Positions 1 through 46,080 of a stretch of 64,000 nt of DNA are shown one piece after another (within the stretch, counting starts at the first letter, position 1; every line of letters begins with the position of its first letter). The notes beneath the pieces are model-generated. The model was not told the origin of the DNA and did not search any database. It worked only from the letters and a program-made list of their open reading frames with translations. The stretch comes from Strix aluco (lineage: Eukaryota > Chordata > Aves > Strigiformes > Strigidae), in the NCBI RefSeq assembly GCF_031877795.1, contig NC_133935.1, forward strand, positions 82,179,748 to 82,243,747, given 5' to 3'. A program made the translations under genes and the position numbers.

Positions 1-18
1 CAATAACAAATGTTCAGC

Positions 19-32
19 CACACACACACACA
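19..32. repeat. (CA)7 microsatellite
   Basis: Uninterrupted CA dinucleotides followed by an A-rich run, in the SEC61A2 intron at the window edge (1-587). That intron shows nothing else beyond AT-rich sequence. Confidence 0.9.
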
Positions 33-587
33 GAAAAAAAAAAAAACAAAAATCACCATATGGATCTCCTTTAGTGTCCATTTTAGTAAATACTTAGCTT
101 TAAAAAGAAATACCAGCCAAGTATTTCAAAAAAATTAGGGAAAAAACAGTAAGCTATGCATTAATTACACAGCTGTTTTCTAGAACAAATCTGTATCACG
201 CACACCCCAAAGAAGCCAGGCTCTTTACCTCTGTCCAAAGGTATTCTTTTAAGATAACTATGAAGTATTTTATTTGTGCAATATAACCACTGCAGTTCCA
301 GAATCCATTTTTAGTAAAAATACTCCCACAGTGTGTATGGCATTTAATGGAATGTGAGATTACATCACCGTCTGCACACAAGTACATCTGGCTATAAAAT
401 TTAACAGCTGTACTGTCACAGAGGTATGTTACTGAAATAACAAGTTTGAAATTAAAAGTTTCTTACTCAAAGCTAAGATACTTCAGTTACTCTAGTTTAA
501 CTTTTGCATTTTTTCCCAGTGACTGCAGTGTCTAAGGTCCATGCACTATGCAGTTGCAGAACTACTAAGAGGAATTTCTTGTTTTAC

Positions 588-14047
<13,460 letters not shown>

Positions 14048-15300
14048 GGCGGCGGCGGGGCCGGCCGCCTGCCTCAGCCGCTGTCACCGCCGCTCCCCTC
14101 CGCCGCCGGCCGGTGCTGTCACGTGACGCCGGCCGCAGGGCCCTCCCCTCCTTGCGTCAGGCATCGCTCCGGACGACTATCCCTGCCCTGAGGCGACTGG
14201 CGCTTACCGACACGGCGGGGAAAAGCGATACCGCCGCCGCTAACGGCTGAGAGCCGCCTCGCCCCTTCCCCCGGGGCGAGGGGAACGGGATCGGTGGCGG
14301 AGGGGGAGTAACAGCCGCTACGGGCCGGATCAGGCTGTCAGCGGACAGCCACGACGGCGAAGGACCCGCGAGCCGCGCTCCCACAATGCTCTGCGCGCCG
14401 CGAGGGGGCGCGGCCGTTCCCGCCCAGGAGCCGGCAGAGCCCCGCCTCCGCCCGCCCCCCGCGGCCGCTGAGCCTGCCCCTGGGCGGGAACCGCCTGCCC
14501 CTCACAGGGCCACAGCTCACGCTTTGAGTTTGTTTTGGCTTGCGTTGAAGGAGAAAACTATCTCCTCACTCTGAATCGCAGCCTTGTTCGTATCTTCTTA
14601 CTCCTCGGGGGTCTGAGTAAGTTTCCTCAGCTGTTGATACAGCAGGATCGATTTGAAAAGCACAGACTGAGCAGTTTGGTACCAATGTGGTTTTGCTAGT
14701 ATCCCAATCCACTCATGTTGAGGGGTGAATGTGATAATTTCACAAGTAATTCGATAAAATCATAGGTCCGTGGGTGAAGTGAACCGGACAGAGTGCCTGG
14801 ACAGAGAACAGGTATCACCAAAACGGGTATCAAACCTTCTTCAGAGCTCTCTGTTACAACAGGCAATGGTCTGTAAAATGAGGGTTACCAGAATTTATTG
14901 CAGGATTTATATATGATAATTTAAAATAGTATTTATTCTTTCTGAGTTAACTCATCCTACACCTAGGCTTGTATTCCATCTCTTTTAGGCTAAGTTACCA
15001 AGAAAGAATATGAGATGTGGAGGATTATGGCTCCTCCCCAACCCTGAATCTATATATTGGATTTTATTCTGCATTCCATGAAAAGAAATCCTCTTAACCA
15101 AGACCTTGCTACAATATCTTTAAAGAATTTTGTTCAATAGCCTCCCTCATCTGAAATCACTGAGAAAGGCTTTTTCTAACAGTTTATATAGTCATAATCT
15201 TACAAATACTCATGAGTTACCCTGTGGCAGTTACTTTCACCCAGCTTCCTGTACAGTCTGACAAACACCCGTAATTAATTGGCCAAGCATCTTACTTGTA

Positions 15301-15414
15301 GATTATACTCTACAAATTAATAGCTGGGTTAATAGCTAAACTTCAGGCAATTTCTTGGATTATAATCTATAAATTAATAACTGGGTTAATAGCTAAACTT
15401 CAGGAAGTTTCTTG
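15301..15414. repeat. Perfectly abutting 57-bp tandem duplication
   Basis: Copy 1 is 15301-15357 and copy 2 is 15358-15414. They have equal length, no gap and differ at five positions (52/57 identical by eye). Both contain CTGGGTTAATAGCTAAACTT. It lies in intergenic DNA and is not part of a repeat I recognise. Confidence 0.93.
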
Positions 15415-15928
15415 TAATTACCCTTTGTTCAAATTTTCAGCCATAAATTCCTTAAATTACAGGTCCTGTTACCTTGCTCGTTCACAGCAAACCTTCCTAT
15501 CTGTAAGTCTCTGGCTCAGGTTTTGGTGATTGATAAAAGGTCCAGGAGGTTTCTTCAATCCCTACTAACATAGATGCACCGCTCCAGGTGTGCTGAAGAA
15601 ATGTTACTGTGTCACCTACGACCGAGATCCCAGTGATGGAAGTAAAAAAATCCAAATGCAGTATTATTTCCTTTGTTCATTCCAAATTAACGCTACTGTG
15701 GTGTTCAAAACTTTGTGTCTTCAAAATTCAGGCTACTTTTTTTTTTTTAAATCTAAAATAGCAACACTGCTACGAAAATACTTAGTTTAAAATATTCGTT
15801 TCCCTGTGTTTTCTTCTTGTCACCCACAGTTACTACTGTCTTTAATGAACTGCTCAACCTAACATCTCATTCCTTCAGTGTCTTTATCTTTTTAATTCTA
15901 GTTTTGCACTTCTCTCTGAGAATCCTGA

Positions 15929-15948
15929 ACACACACACACACACACAC
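15929..15948. repeat. (AC)10 microsatellite
   Basis: Ten uninterrupted AC units in the intergenic region between SEC61A2 and DHTKD1. Confidence 0.95.
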
Positions 15949-18900
15949 CAGACAAGTGCAGTAACACTTCCTCTCTTTCTAGTGTTTTAGCTATCTAAGA
16001 GCACACAAAGGTTCACTTCTCTGTTAATGACCCACAAAATTCTCCTGTCTAAGGACTGGAACCTGCTCTGTTACCCACTCACCCAACTTGAATACTATTT
16101 TATCTGGCACTTTCTTGATTTAAGCTTCCTGCTGGAAACTCGCTCCCATTGTCAAGCAATACCCTCATCTGAGGTGTCTGCAATTTCTGCTTCTCTTTTC
16201 CAAAATGCTTTTTTGCAAATGCAATCCAACACTGATGCGGGGAGAGCCAGGTCTGCGTGCAGAGCGGCGCATGGCACGCAGACTGAAAACAGCTTTGTGT
16301 GCATCCAAAATTGGTGGGAGAAAAGCGTTAACTCCAAACTCAGCAAGTGCTTTGTCTTGCTGCTGGTAGCTGTCAGCCATCACAGAAGAGCAGTGTTCTG
16401 CGGGCAACCTGCACCAGCGACACCAAGCAGAGCTGTGCTGAAGCTCTCCGGTCCTTCCCCTGGCATCCCTGGGGGCTCCACAGCGCAGCAATGCCGGGCT
16501 GCGGGCATTTAGCTGAGCAGCACTACAGAAATAGCTGCGTCTCCCAGCACAAGGATAAAACAGGCTCTGAACACTCGAACATCCTTTACTTGGTTAGAAA
16601 ACCAAACCTGCACAGCCTGTGTGGGAGTGGTGCGTAACAAGGTCAGCTTCAGGCCACGCGAATCTCAAAATACTTTGTTCTTCCCTTGCATGTATTGCGA
16701 TAGTGAAAAAAATGTGGGTTTATGTAATCATCAGCTTGGAGTCAAGGCTGCTGATTGTTCTCTACAACTTCCTTGGCTACAGATGCAGCCAAAGCAATGT
16801 CACCCTTCAGCCTCCAGTACCAAAAGTACCGAGCACGATAAGTGCTTGTTTGGGCAACGTGTCTAACAAACTGAAGTGTGCACCCGAAGTATTATACCCA
16901 AAGAAAATGTAACTGTATCTCTGTGAAAGAGCAGCTGCTGTTACTAGACAATATTCATGGTTAAAAAAAAAAGGACAGACAGAGCTCCAGCCATTCTCAG
17001 GAAAGGCGATTCCAACCTGGAAGAGTCTACGGCCCAGGGATCATGGCAAGAAATTCTTGGAAATCTCAGAAGTTTAAACCAGAATATGTCTTGATTAGAC
17101 AAAGCTGTTCAGAACACATAAGTAGTTGTGAAGATTGCTAGAGCAAAGTGGAAGAAACGTGATGTCGTGTTGCTGTTGATGGATGTGCTAAAGCAGTCAG
17201 GTGAAACACTACAGCACAGAGATTAGAGAGGTCACTTCTGGGTCACACAGTTAATGAATGAATGTGTGAACTAATTAGGATAAGATACCAAAGCAGGCTT
17301 CAGAGATGCTTCTTTACGGGAGCTGCTTCCCCAGGTGAAGGCACACCCTACCTGTGAGCTCCCTTCCTCACCTACCATGCCTTTCTGTCTGAAAGTGCTA
17401 GATTTGGTTCAACCCCACTTGTTTCTTTTCAAAAAGGTCTTTGGCCCGTGGTGGGTTTGGTCTATTCAAGCATGCTCCCCCAGATAACTTTGAGAGGAGT
17501 AGGGAGGTGCCAACTTCACCTGACAGCTAGACTGGAAAAATAAAGATGATGGGAAAAATCCTGGGGTGCTGGGAGAGCTGCAGTGGGGTAGCAGGAGGGC
17601 AGTCAACACCGGGGTCTGCCTGGGTACCTTTTACCTCCCTCTGCCCTCTGGCTTCATTATTTTCCTGCTTAACCTCAATGTTTTGGTCATTTCTCCTTTG
17701 CTTCCCAATAAAGACTGATTTCTTTCCTCTCCGCAGATGACAATTGTGCTGAAACCTTCCCTCAGGAAGTGCCAGTGCTTTCCAGCCAGGAACTGGACGC
17801 TGACTGCTGATGTACAGAGCGTGCAGCCACAGAAATGCCTCAGCAGGTGGACTGGAGGGCAAAGGGCTTTTTTTTGCATTTCTTCCAAACGTGTTTAGCT
17901 GAAAAAGTCACACAAGCAGAAGGGCAACAGCAGTGGTGTGACAGCCTTTTGGAAGCCCTTCGAGACCCCCTGTGGAGCTCTAGTTGACACTTACATTAGT
18001 CCTCTAAATGGACACAGAACTCCCACATACTGTGGAGGGAAGAACTGCTCCTGGTGGAAGGAGATGGGATTCAGGAGAAGCCCCCTCAGGACTGCTAGAA
18101 GGGGAAGACCTGTGGTCACTCCGTACTTGTGAGGGCTCCAGCTGAACTCCTTCTAGTCACTGTCCTCTCCTGCTCACCTTGTCTTGTTGCTGGAGCAAAG
18201 GTACATTTTGGGAACTTCTTCAAATGTTTGAATACCTGTATCTGTTTGAGCTCCTCCAGAAAACCTGGCTGATTACCCTCCTGTTTTGTCATTTGCTGCT
18301 GTTCCTTTCACTGATTTCTTCTATAACCTGTTTTATTAACACATCTCTACAAGACAAAGTCTGCGATACCTACACTGCAAAGAGTTTTTGCTCAGAAACC
18401 TCCCAAGAGGCCTCCAAATGAGGACCTCCTGCAACAAAAAAGCAAAACCAAAAAAAGCCACAATGTTTGGGTTTTTTGCTACAGCAGATCTTTTTAAAGT
18501 CCCTTTGACCTCCTAATTCTCCTGCCTCTTGCCCTTCCAGTTTCTGGTACACTTGAAAGAAACCTCATTATTACACCTTGCAACAATTTGTCCCTCAAAC
18601 TCTTTGCAGCCTGCCTTACTGTATTCTTCTATTTAGCTTGACACAGTTTTGGACTCTTTTCTGTTCTCTTACTTGGTCACAACTTCAGCCTTCTTCCAGC
18701 ATGAGCAAGATTTTGTGTAGGAACTAAGGACCACTGAAGGAAGAAACTGAGCAGAAGTAAGCCCTCCAAAACAGGCCACATTCATGAGAACTGGTGAAAC
18801 AGCACAGCAGCCTGGGACTGGAAAAGAGATGGTTTCTTAAATGCACTTCCCTTTGGCTTTACCAGTGAGAAGTTTCACATTCCCTGGCAACACAGACAAC

Positions 18901-19319
18901 TAAACCAATAGACCAATTTAACAGTACAATCTTGGGGTTAAGAAAAAAAACCAACAAACCAGAAGGACACTGAGAAGAATTTCCCAGGTAGGAGGTAGTG
19001 TCACTCTTCAGGCTAGTCTCTAGAAACTGGTTTGGCCTCTACAAAATACGGTTCTGAAATATGGCACGATCCCTGCAGCACATCTTCCACCCTGCAAGCT
19101 TGATGTGAAAGCACTGCTTGTCCAGGCGAGAGAAATAGTGGTGCCTGAAGCCTTCAGGAGCCATCCTGCAAGGTCACCCCCAGGAATCCTGCTTTAACAA
19201 CTCATGAATTGAAGAACACCAACAGCTGCAACAGATTTCCTTCCTGGCCCATAGGAAAAGAAATGAGAAAATCCACAACACTGTTATAGAAATGGCTCAT
19301 TCCCAGGCACGGGCAAGCA

Positions 19320-19325
19320 TTTATT
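19320..19325 (-). terminator. DHTKD1: Candidate DHTKD1 poly(A) signal
   Basis: AATAAA on the minus strand about 390 bases after the TAA, the first canonical hexamer downstream of the stop. A longer 3' UTR cannot be excluded. Confidence 0.45.
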
Positions 19326-19715
19326 CAATCAAACAGCACTAACACTTCTGTGGAAACAGAAACTGTTTCCACACATGCACCATTCCAGGTAACTGTCAAC
19401 TGCAGATAAGGAACACAATGTAAAGTATTTTATAGCCATCTCACTGATCTGCCCCCTGGCCTGAAATTTTTTAACTTTAAAAAGATGTTTTGTAGAAAAT
19501 ACTACAAGAGAACAAGAAGTATCTAGAGTAACAGGCATTACCTCTCACCTTTAGGTATCCTCTACATGAAAAAATTGCTTCATCATTACAGAACTTGGTT
19601 CCGTTCTTTTTTCCCATTTTGGAGAACTAAGTCTTAAGGGTCTGGCTTTTGTTCTTCTTTACAGGAGGAGGCACGAAACGTGACTGACAGGAGGAGTAGT
19701 CCATCCATTGAAAAC

Positions 19716-40479
<20,764 letters not shown>

Positions 40480-40939
40480 GGCCGCCGCGCTGCCGCCCGC
40501 CAACCGCCGGCCCCGCCGCCGCCACCGCCCCCGCGCGGGGCGGGGCCGCCGCTGCCGGGCCGCTCCCGCAGGGCTGAGGCGGCGGCGGGCTGGCGCCTGC
40601 GGGGGGGCGGCTCCGTGTGTATCCTCTAAATCGGAACGGCCGGACTAGCTCTTGATCCTTCCAGCCACTTCAGCGGTGCACTCCGGTATCCTGGTATTTC
40701 CCATGAGAAGGCTGCCCAAATTGCCTGTTACACGGTCTCTCCTGAAACGGCTCAAAGTAATCTTGTATATAACGGTGTGCTGGATTGTGGTTAGACTGCG
40801 AAAAGACACAGTATCACCTCTGGAAAACCTACCAAAAAATGACATTGAGTTACAGAGAAACAAAGTTTTAACAAAATCTAAAAGCTTCACCTGAAGTTTT
40901 ATGTACCTGGCACATAAAGCCCAAAAAAGTCATCAGGAG

Positions 40940-42141
40940 TAGTCAACATGGACTCACCAAGGGCAAATCATGCTTGACCACCTTGATAAACTTCTACAAT
41001 GACATGACTGGCCTGGTAGATGAGGGGAGAGCAGTGGATATTGTCTACCTGGACTTCTAAGGTCTTTGATACTGTCTCCCATAAGATCCTCATGGACAAG
41101 CTGCTGGCTGAGCAGACACTGAGGTGGGTTGAAAATTGGCTGAATGGCCAGGTCCAGGGGGTGGTGATCAGCAGTGCAAAGTCTAGTTGGAAGCCAGTAA
41201 CTAGCAGTGTACCCCAGGGGTCAACACTGGGTCCAGTCCTGTTTAACATCTTCATTAATGATTTGGATGATGAGGCAGAGTGTACCCTCAGCAAGTTTGC
41301 AGATGACATCAAACGGGGAGGTGTGGCTGATACACCAGGGGGTTGTACTGCCATCCAGAGGGACCTTGGCAGGCTGGAGAAATGGGCTGGTGGGAACCTC
41401 ATGAAGTTAAATAAGAAGTGCAAATTCCATACCTGAGAAGGAACAGCCCCATGCACCAGCACATCCTGGAGGCCACCTGGCTAGAAAGCATTTTGGCAGA
41501 AAAGAACCTGGGGGTCTTGATGGACACCAAGTTGAACATGAGCCAAAAAAGTGCCCTTGCAGCAGAGAAGGCAAATGGTATCCCGGGCTGCATTGGATAA
41601 AGTATTGCCAGCAGGTCTCGTCTACTTCAGCACTGGTGAAGCCACACCTGGAGTACTGTGTCCAGTTCTGGGCCCCTGAGTACAGGAGAGACATGGACAT
41701 ACTGGAGAGAATCCAACGAAGGGCCATGAAGATGATGAAGGGACTGGAGCACCTCACATATGAGAAAAGTCTGAGAGAGCTGGAGCTGTTCAGCTGGAGA
41801 AGGCTCAGGGGAATCTTGTCAATGTGTGTAAATAACTGAAAGGAAGGTGCAAAAAGGACAGAGCCAGGCTCTTTTCAGTGGTGCCCAGTGACAGTACCAG
41901 AGACAATGAACACAAACGGAAACACTGGAAGCTCTGTCTGAACATCAGGAAACATCTTTTTACTGTGAGGGTAACCAAGCGCTTGAACAGGATACCCAGG
42001 GAGGTTGTGGAGTCTCCATCCTTGGAGATATTTGAAAGCCATTTGGGCAACTGACTCTAGGTAGCCCTGGTTGAGCAGGGAGAGGTGGACCAGATGACCT
42101 CCAGAGGTCCCTTCCAACCTCAACCATTCTGTAATTCTGTA
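40940..42141 (+). mobile_element. CR1 LINE, 5'-truncated, with decayed reverse-transcriptase C-terminal half
   Basis: Begins within the RT domain ([11 protein letters not shown], then a frameshift, [13 protein letters not shown]). It continues through [20 protein letters not shown] and the catalytic FADD (41296-41307), then [13 protein letters not shown] and [19 protein letters not shown], to the CR1 3' UTR (GAGGTCCCTTCCAACCTC). It ends in two ATTCTGTA octamers (42126-42141). Frameshifts and stops break the frame (for example near 41060 and 41434), so it is a dead copy. About 1.2 kb, in the DHTKD1-UPF2 intergenic region. Confidence 0.97.
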
Positions 42142-45100
42142 AACTTTGTGTGAATGCAGGCCTGGGAGGCAGGAGGGGTACTGACAAGTTACATTTCCAC
42201 AGGCTTGGCTGTCCCTATGAATCTACTTTGTAGATTGCCTTCACAACATGGAAATCAGAGTATTATTTTCCTTCAGATCAAACTGTGGTTATATGCTTTT
42301 GGAACAGGTGGAGCTGCATTTTGCAGCTGAATCAGTTATGACACCACAGTTGGCCAGGGATTTTATGATATTCACAGTTCTTGGAGATGGGCCATTTGTG
42401 TTCCTTAAGGACTGTATGGTTGGTTTTCTGCAGATTTATAACAGCCAATTTGGCAGAAAAATAAAAGCGAATGGTATTTAAAGCTGCAAAGAAGGCAAAA
42501 GGATACAGCTATAGAAGGACAGTTGACAGGTGGCCAACAGAGTAAAGCATAGTAGAAATGTGGCTTTGAATATCGATTTTTTTTCAATGTATATTAGAAC
42601 AAAAGAACCTTGAAAATAATGTTGCAACATCGCATGGTTTTGTGGAGTTGACATTAAACAGGAAGAAAAGGTTGATATAGTTAAATATTTCTATTCTGTG
42701 CTTGGGGAAAAAGACAAATGTTGCAAGCAGATTGCATGATGATGAAATACTTTTCCACAGTTCTTAAGCAAATATCAGTCCAATAGCTGCTATGAATGTG
42801 GGTTTGCTTTAAAGCAGATAGAGAGCTAGTTGAATATTTCCCAATTAACACTGATAGGAGGAATAGGTTTGAACATTAAAAATCTTCCAAAGTTTAAAAA
42901 GGTCTAAATGAGATGGTTCAGTTACACAATGTGGATCTCGGAGAAGTAATGGAATATTTGTATATACAGGTTCACTTACTGGCTTAATCAAGTGTAAGCA
43001 TGGGTTTATGGAAGATAAATCTCATCAAGTCAACTTGTTGGGTTTTTTTCTGTGATTCAAAATTCAGTTAATAATGATTTTAAGTACTTTGCAGACTTTT
43101 GCCAGCGTCTTGCGTAGGACATGATTACACGTGGCAAAAGCCTTGCTGTAACTATATCTAGGTCAATAAAAGGTTTTGTTGACTTTGGTTCATGTCTAAA
43201 TGTGAGAAAGTGGTACCTGTGCCAGCAGAAACACTGCTGCTAAGGGCATATGCTCTGGCTCTGCAAGGGGACTCTTCTGATCTGACTCTTCTGGCACAGA
43301 GATCCTATCTTAGGGAAGAGTCCTGTGTGAGGCTGATTCAGTATTACCTGATGTTCTGGCTAATAAAACTAGATATGCTTCAAAATCGAGGTTGTATATA
43401 CTAAATAGTATGTGGCTGACTACCTAGCAGATCTAACTTGCCATATTTTAAATAGAAAATCATTATCAGCTGGGAATATTTCTAAAGGGATTATAGTCCT
43501 TGCCACTTCAGTAGTTATATCAACCCGAGAAAACTGCCCACAAACTAAGTCCTGACAAAGTTTGTCAGCTAGAGGTATGTGGTAAAGAGAGGTTATCTTG
43601 GATCTGAGTGCCAAGATGGACTGGACATAAGCAAATGTGATTTATGTCACCAGGATGAGATGCAAGTCTCTACACCTTGAAAGAGTATAGGCACTAAAAT
43701 GTAGCTCCTTTCTAGGAAACAGTGACTATATATAATCTCCAAAAATCATGGGAATAAAACAGATGGGTCTAAAAAAGTTATGTGAATATCAGCTCACTTG
43801 GCAAAAAAGATAATTTTCTGGGTTTGGCTACAAGGAAATACTGAGAACACCTACAATTTCTACATTAGGCTAGTATTTGGCACAACTGTAATTCCTCTCT
43901 GAATACTGTGTGCATGTTTGATGCCAGTAATTGAGGAAACATATTGAAAAAGTTGGGAAGAACAGCCTCAGGAATTAAAAAAATGAAAGACATGCTTTAT
44001 ATCGGAGACTCAGGAAATGAGATCTACTTGATTTTCTTTTTGGTAAGTTAGTAGGAAAACTTGATCAGTACGTACATAAATGAAACACGTACTTTATAAA
44101 GCTTTCTGAGCTTCAGAGGTAAAACAGGATTTACTTGCATGGTCTTTACAAAAGACAGTTCCAACACAGTTGTAGCTGTGTGGGAATGTGGTATAAATAC
44201 AGAAGGAGCTTTTGTTTCCTTTCAAAATTGTAGTGATAGTGCATTTTATTCATGTTAGAAAAGGCAGCAATATCATGCTTCAAAATAAGGCAACATTTCT
44301 TGACGTAATGCCACTGAAACTGATACTTAAGCCTAACATAATGCTGAGTCTGCCTTTTCAAACCAGACCCAAAAAAGAACAATTCCGAGTCATCCACTGA
44401 CAGTCTACAGGATTGGTGCCTTTGGAAAATAGAGCGCCAACACTAACACGGAGTTACCCTCCTGTAGTGCTACAGCCTGAATAGTAGGACCTGAAACAAA
44501 GTTGACCTCTAGATGAACCTCACAGCTAAACTCTATCCATTATTAGTATCTTCAAATTACTAAAATCTGTCTTACCATTAGCGTTAATTATTAGTACCTG
44601 ATCATTAACAAATATGTATGCTCACTAGTGAAAGATGTAGCTTAGACAGAATATAATCAGTAGTGAGGATGAAATACTGTGAGAACACATCCAACTTTCC
44701 TTGTTTAGCCTTGCTCAAGGCTGAGAACCCAAGTGTTTGACCTTGTTAGAAACTCCCTTGGTTCTCCCCCCCCAAGCCCCGCCAGGCTTTGGGTGGAATC
44801 CAACAGGAGGATGAAACCAGATGTTTCTGCTCAAAACAAAGATGCCAGTTATTCTGGCTTGCTGATTTTTGGGTATATAAGGCTGGATCCGCTTGCAGCA
44901 ACTTTGGATGCCTCACCTATGGATGGACACATTGCATAGGACTTCCCACTTGCAGGGAAAGGTAGATCGTCACTGCAACCGGGGCTCCCCAGCGACTGCG
45001 GGTCTGGATGTCGGTAACGTATGCAAGTGGTGGTGTATCTTTCTTAATCGCTATTCTCCCCGTCGTGTAGTAATGATTAGGTGCACTGCCTTGCTTAGCT

Positions 45101-46080
45101 GTATGTAGTAATAAGTAAGTGTACTATTCTGTATTTTTCTTACTGTTTTCTGTAGTACTTAGTTATATCCTTTGATTATTAACAGTAAAATCAGCCTACT
45201 CTTTTCACTCTGGTGTCTTGAGATTAATTAGCATCTCGATCAGCAGAACACCTCCCCATTAAACCCTTTTTTCTCTGTTTAGCACATGGATCTTTTCCAC
45301 TCTAGTGAATCAGTTTAATCAACCTGACAACTCGAGATATTTTGGCAAGTAAATAAAATCTTTGTCTAGCAGGGGCAGTTGAATTATCTATATAAATAAT
45401 AAGCATGACTTCATCCTTTCAAACTTTTCCAGAAAGAGATTTTTAGATGTGTCTGCAAAATGAGCAATTAAGTTAAACAACAGGGAGGAGAGCTCTTTCC
45501 TGGAAAAAAAACCTGTCTAGTCCTGTACCAGTTGGCAGAGTACACCTAAAACTCTGCATCAGTAAACACAGTCTTATATTTGGGCTGACTCTTGCCTCTG
45601 AATAAAAGGTGGCTTTAACAGTTGAATAATCTCATTATGCACATCCAGGCCTGTGCCTGCTGTCGTGGCCAAATATTCATGTGTGCTCTTCCTAAGTCTA
45701 GAGGGGTGTAAACACTTCCCCATACCTACGAAAAAGCTTGTCGGAAACCTCACTGCTTAAGAATCTGCATTCTAAAAATACCAGATTCTCACTCTGAAAT
45801 TTTCCAGCTTGGGCAACTCTAAAGTTCCAACACCATGCCCAGACGTGCAGATCGTGAGCATTTCAAATAAATTGCAAAGTTTTATGCAACTAAATTTATC
45901 ATTGTAAAATGCCTAGGGATGTCCAGACAGGAATACTGACAGGAGGACGAAGTGGAGATACCAGATTTAGACTACAAAACACAACAGACGACAGCCATTG
46001 GATCATCAGATGATGTCACAACTTGGTAGTATGCCACTGTTATTCCTGGTATTTTATCACGGTGACATCTGGACAGATCA
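42142..46080. other. Intergenic region between CR1 copy and UPF2 CpG island
   Basis: 3.9 kb, AT-rich. Contains the probable LTR at 44678-45222. No other gene, RNA or repeat recognised. ORFs of 60-80 codons here have no family resemblance. Confidence 0.75.
44678..45222 (+). mobile_element. Probable ERVL-type LTR with primer-binding-site remnant
   Basis: GGGTATATAAGGC supplies a TATA box (44874-44880). About 330 bases on, a CA end (45206-45207), a three-base spacer and TGGTGTCTTGAG (45211-45222) resemble the tRNA-Leu primer site (10 of 12 positions against TGGTGTCAGGAG). The start is a guess at TGTGAGAACAC (44678). No viral coding sequence follows. It is intergenic, upstream of UPF2. Confidence 0.5.

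Larger units (their letters stand above)
14521..19319. other. Intergenic region between SEC61A2 promoter and DHTKD1 3' end
   Basis: 4.8 kb without a recognisable gene on either strand. ORFs of up to 161 codons (for example 16027-16512 plus and 16165-16491 minus) overlap each other on opposite strands and match no family I know. Contents seen: tandem duplication 15301-15414 and (AC)10 at 15929-15948. A GTAAGT at 14615-14620 just beyond the CpG island could be a donor for a divergent non-coding RNA, but nothing supports it further. Confidence 0.75.

Noticed and set aside
16027-16512. 161-codon ORF in the SEC61A2-DHTKD1 intergenic region
   Set aside because: Overlapped by a 108-codon ORF on the other strand. 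Its sequence matches no family I know and there is no promoter or splice context.
42126-42141. ATTCTGTA ATTCTGTA taken as a microsatellite or a short direct repeat
   Set aside because: It is the diagnostic terminal octamer pair of CR1.
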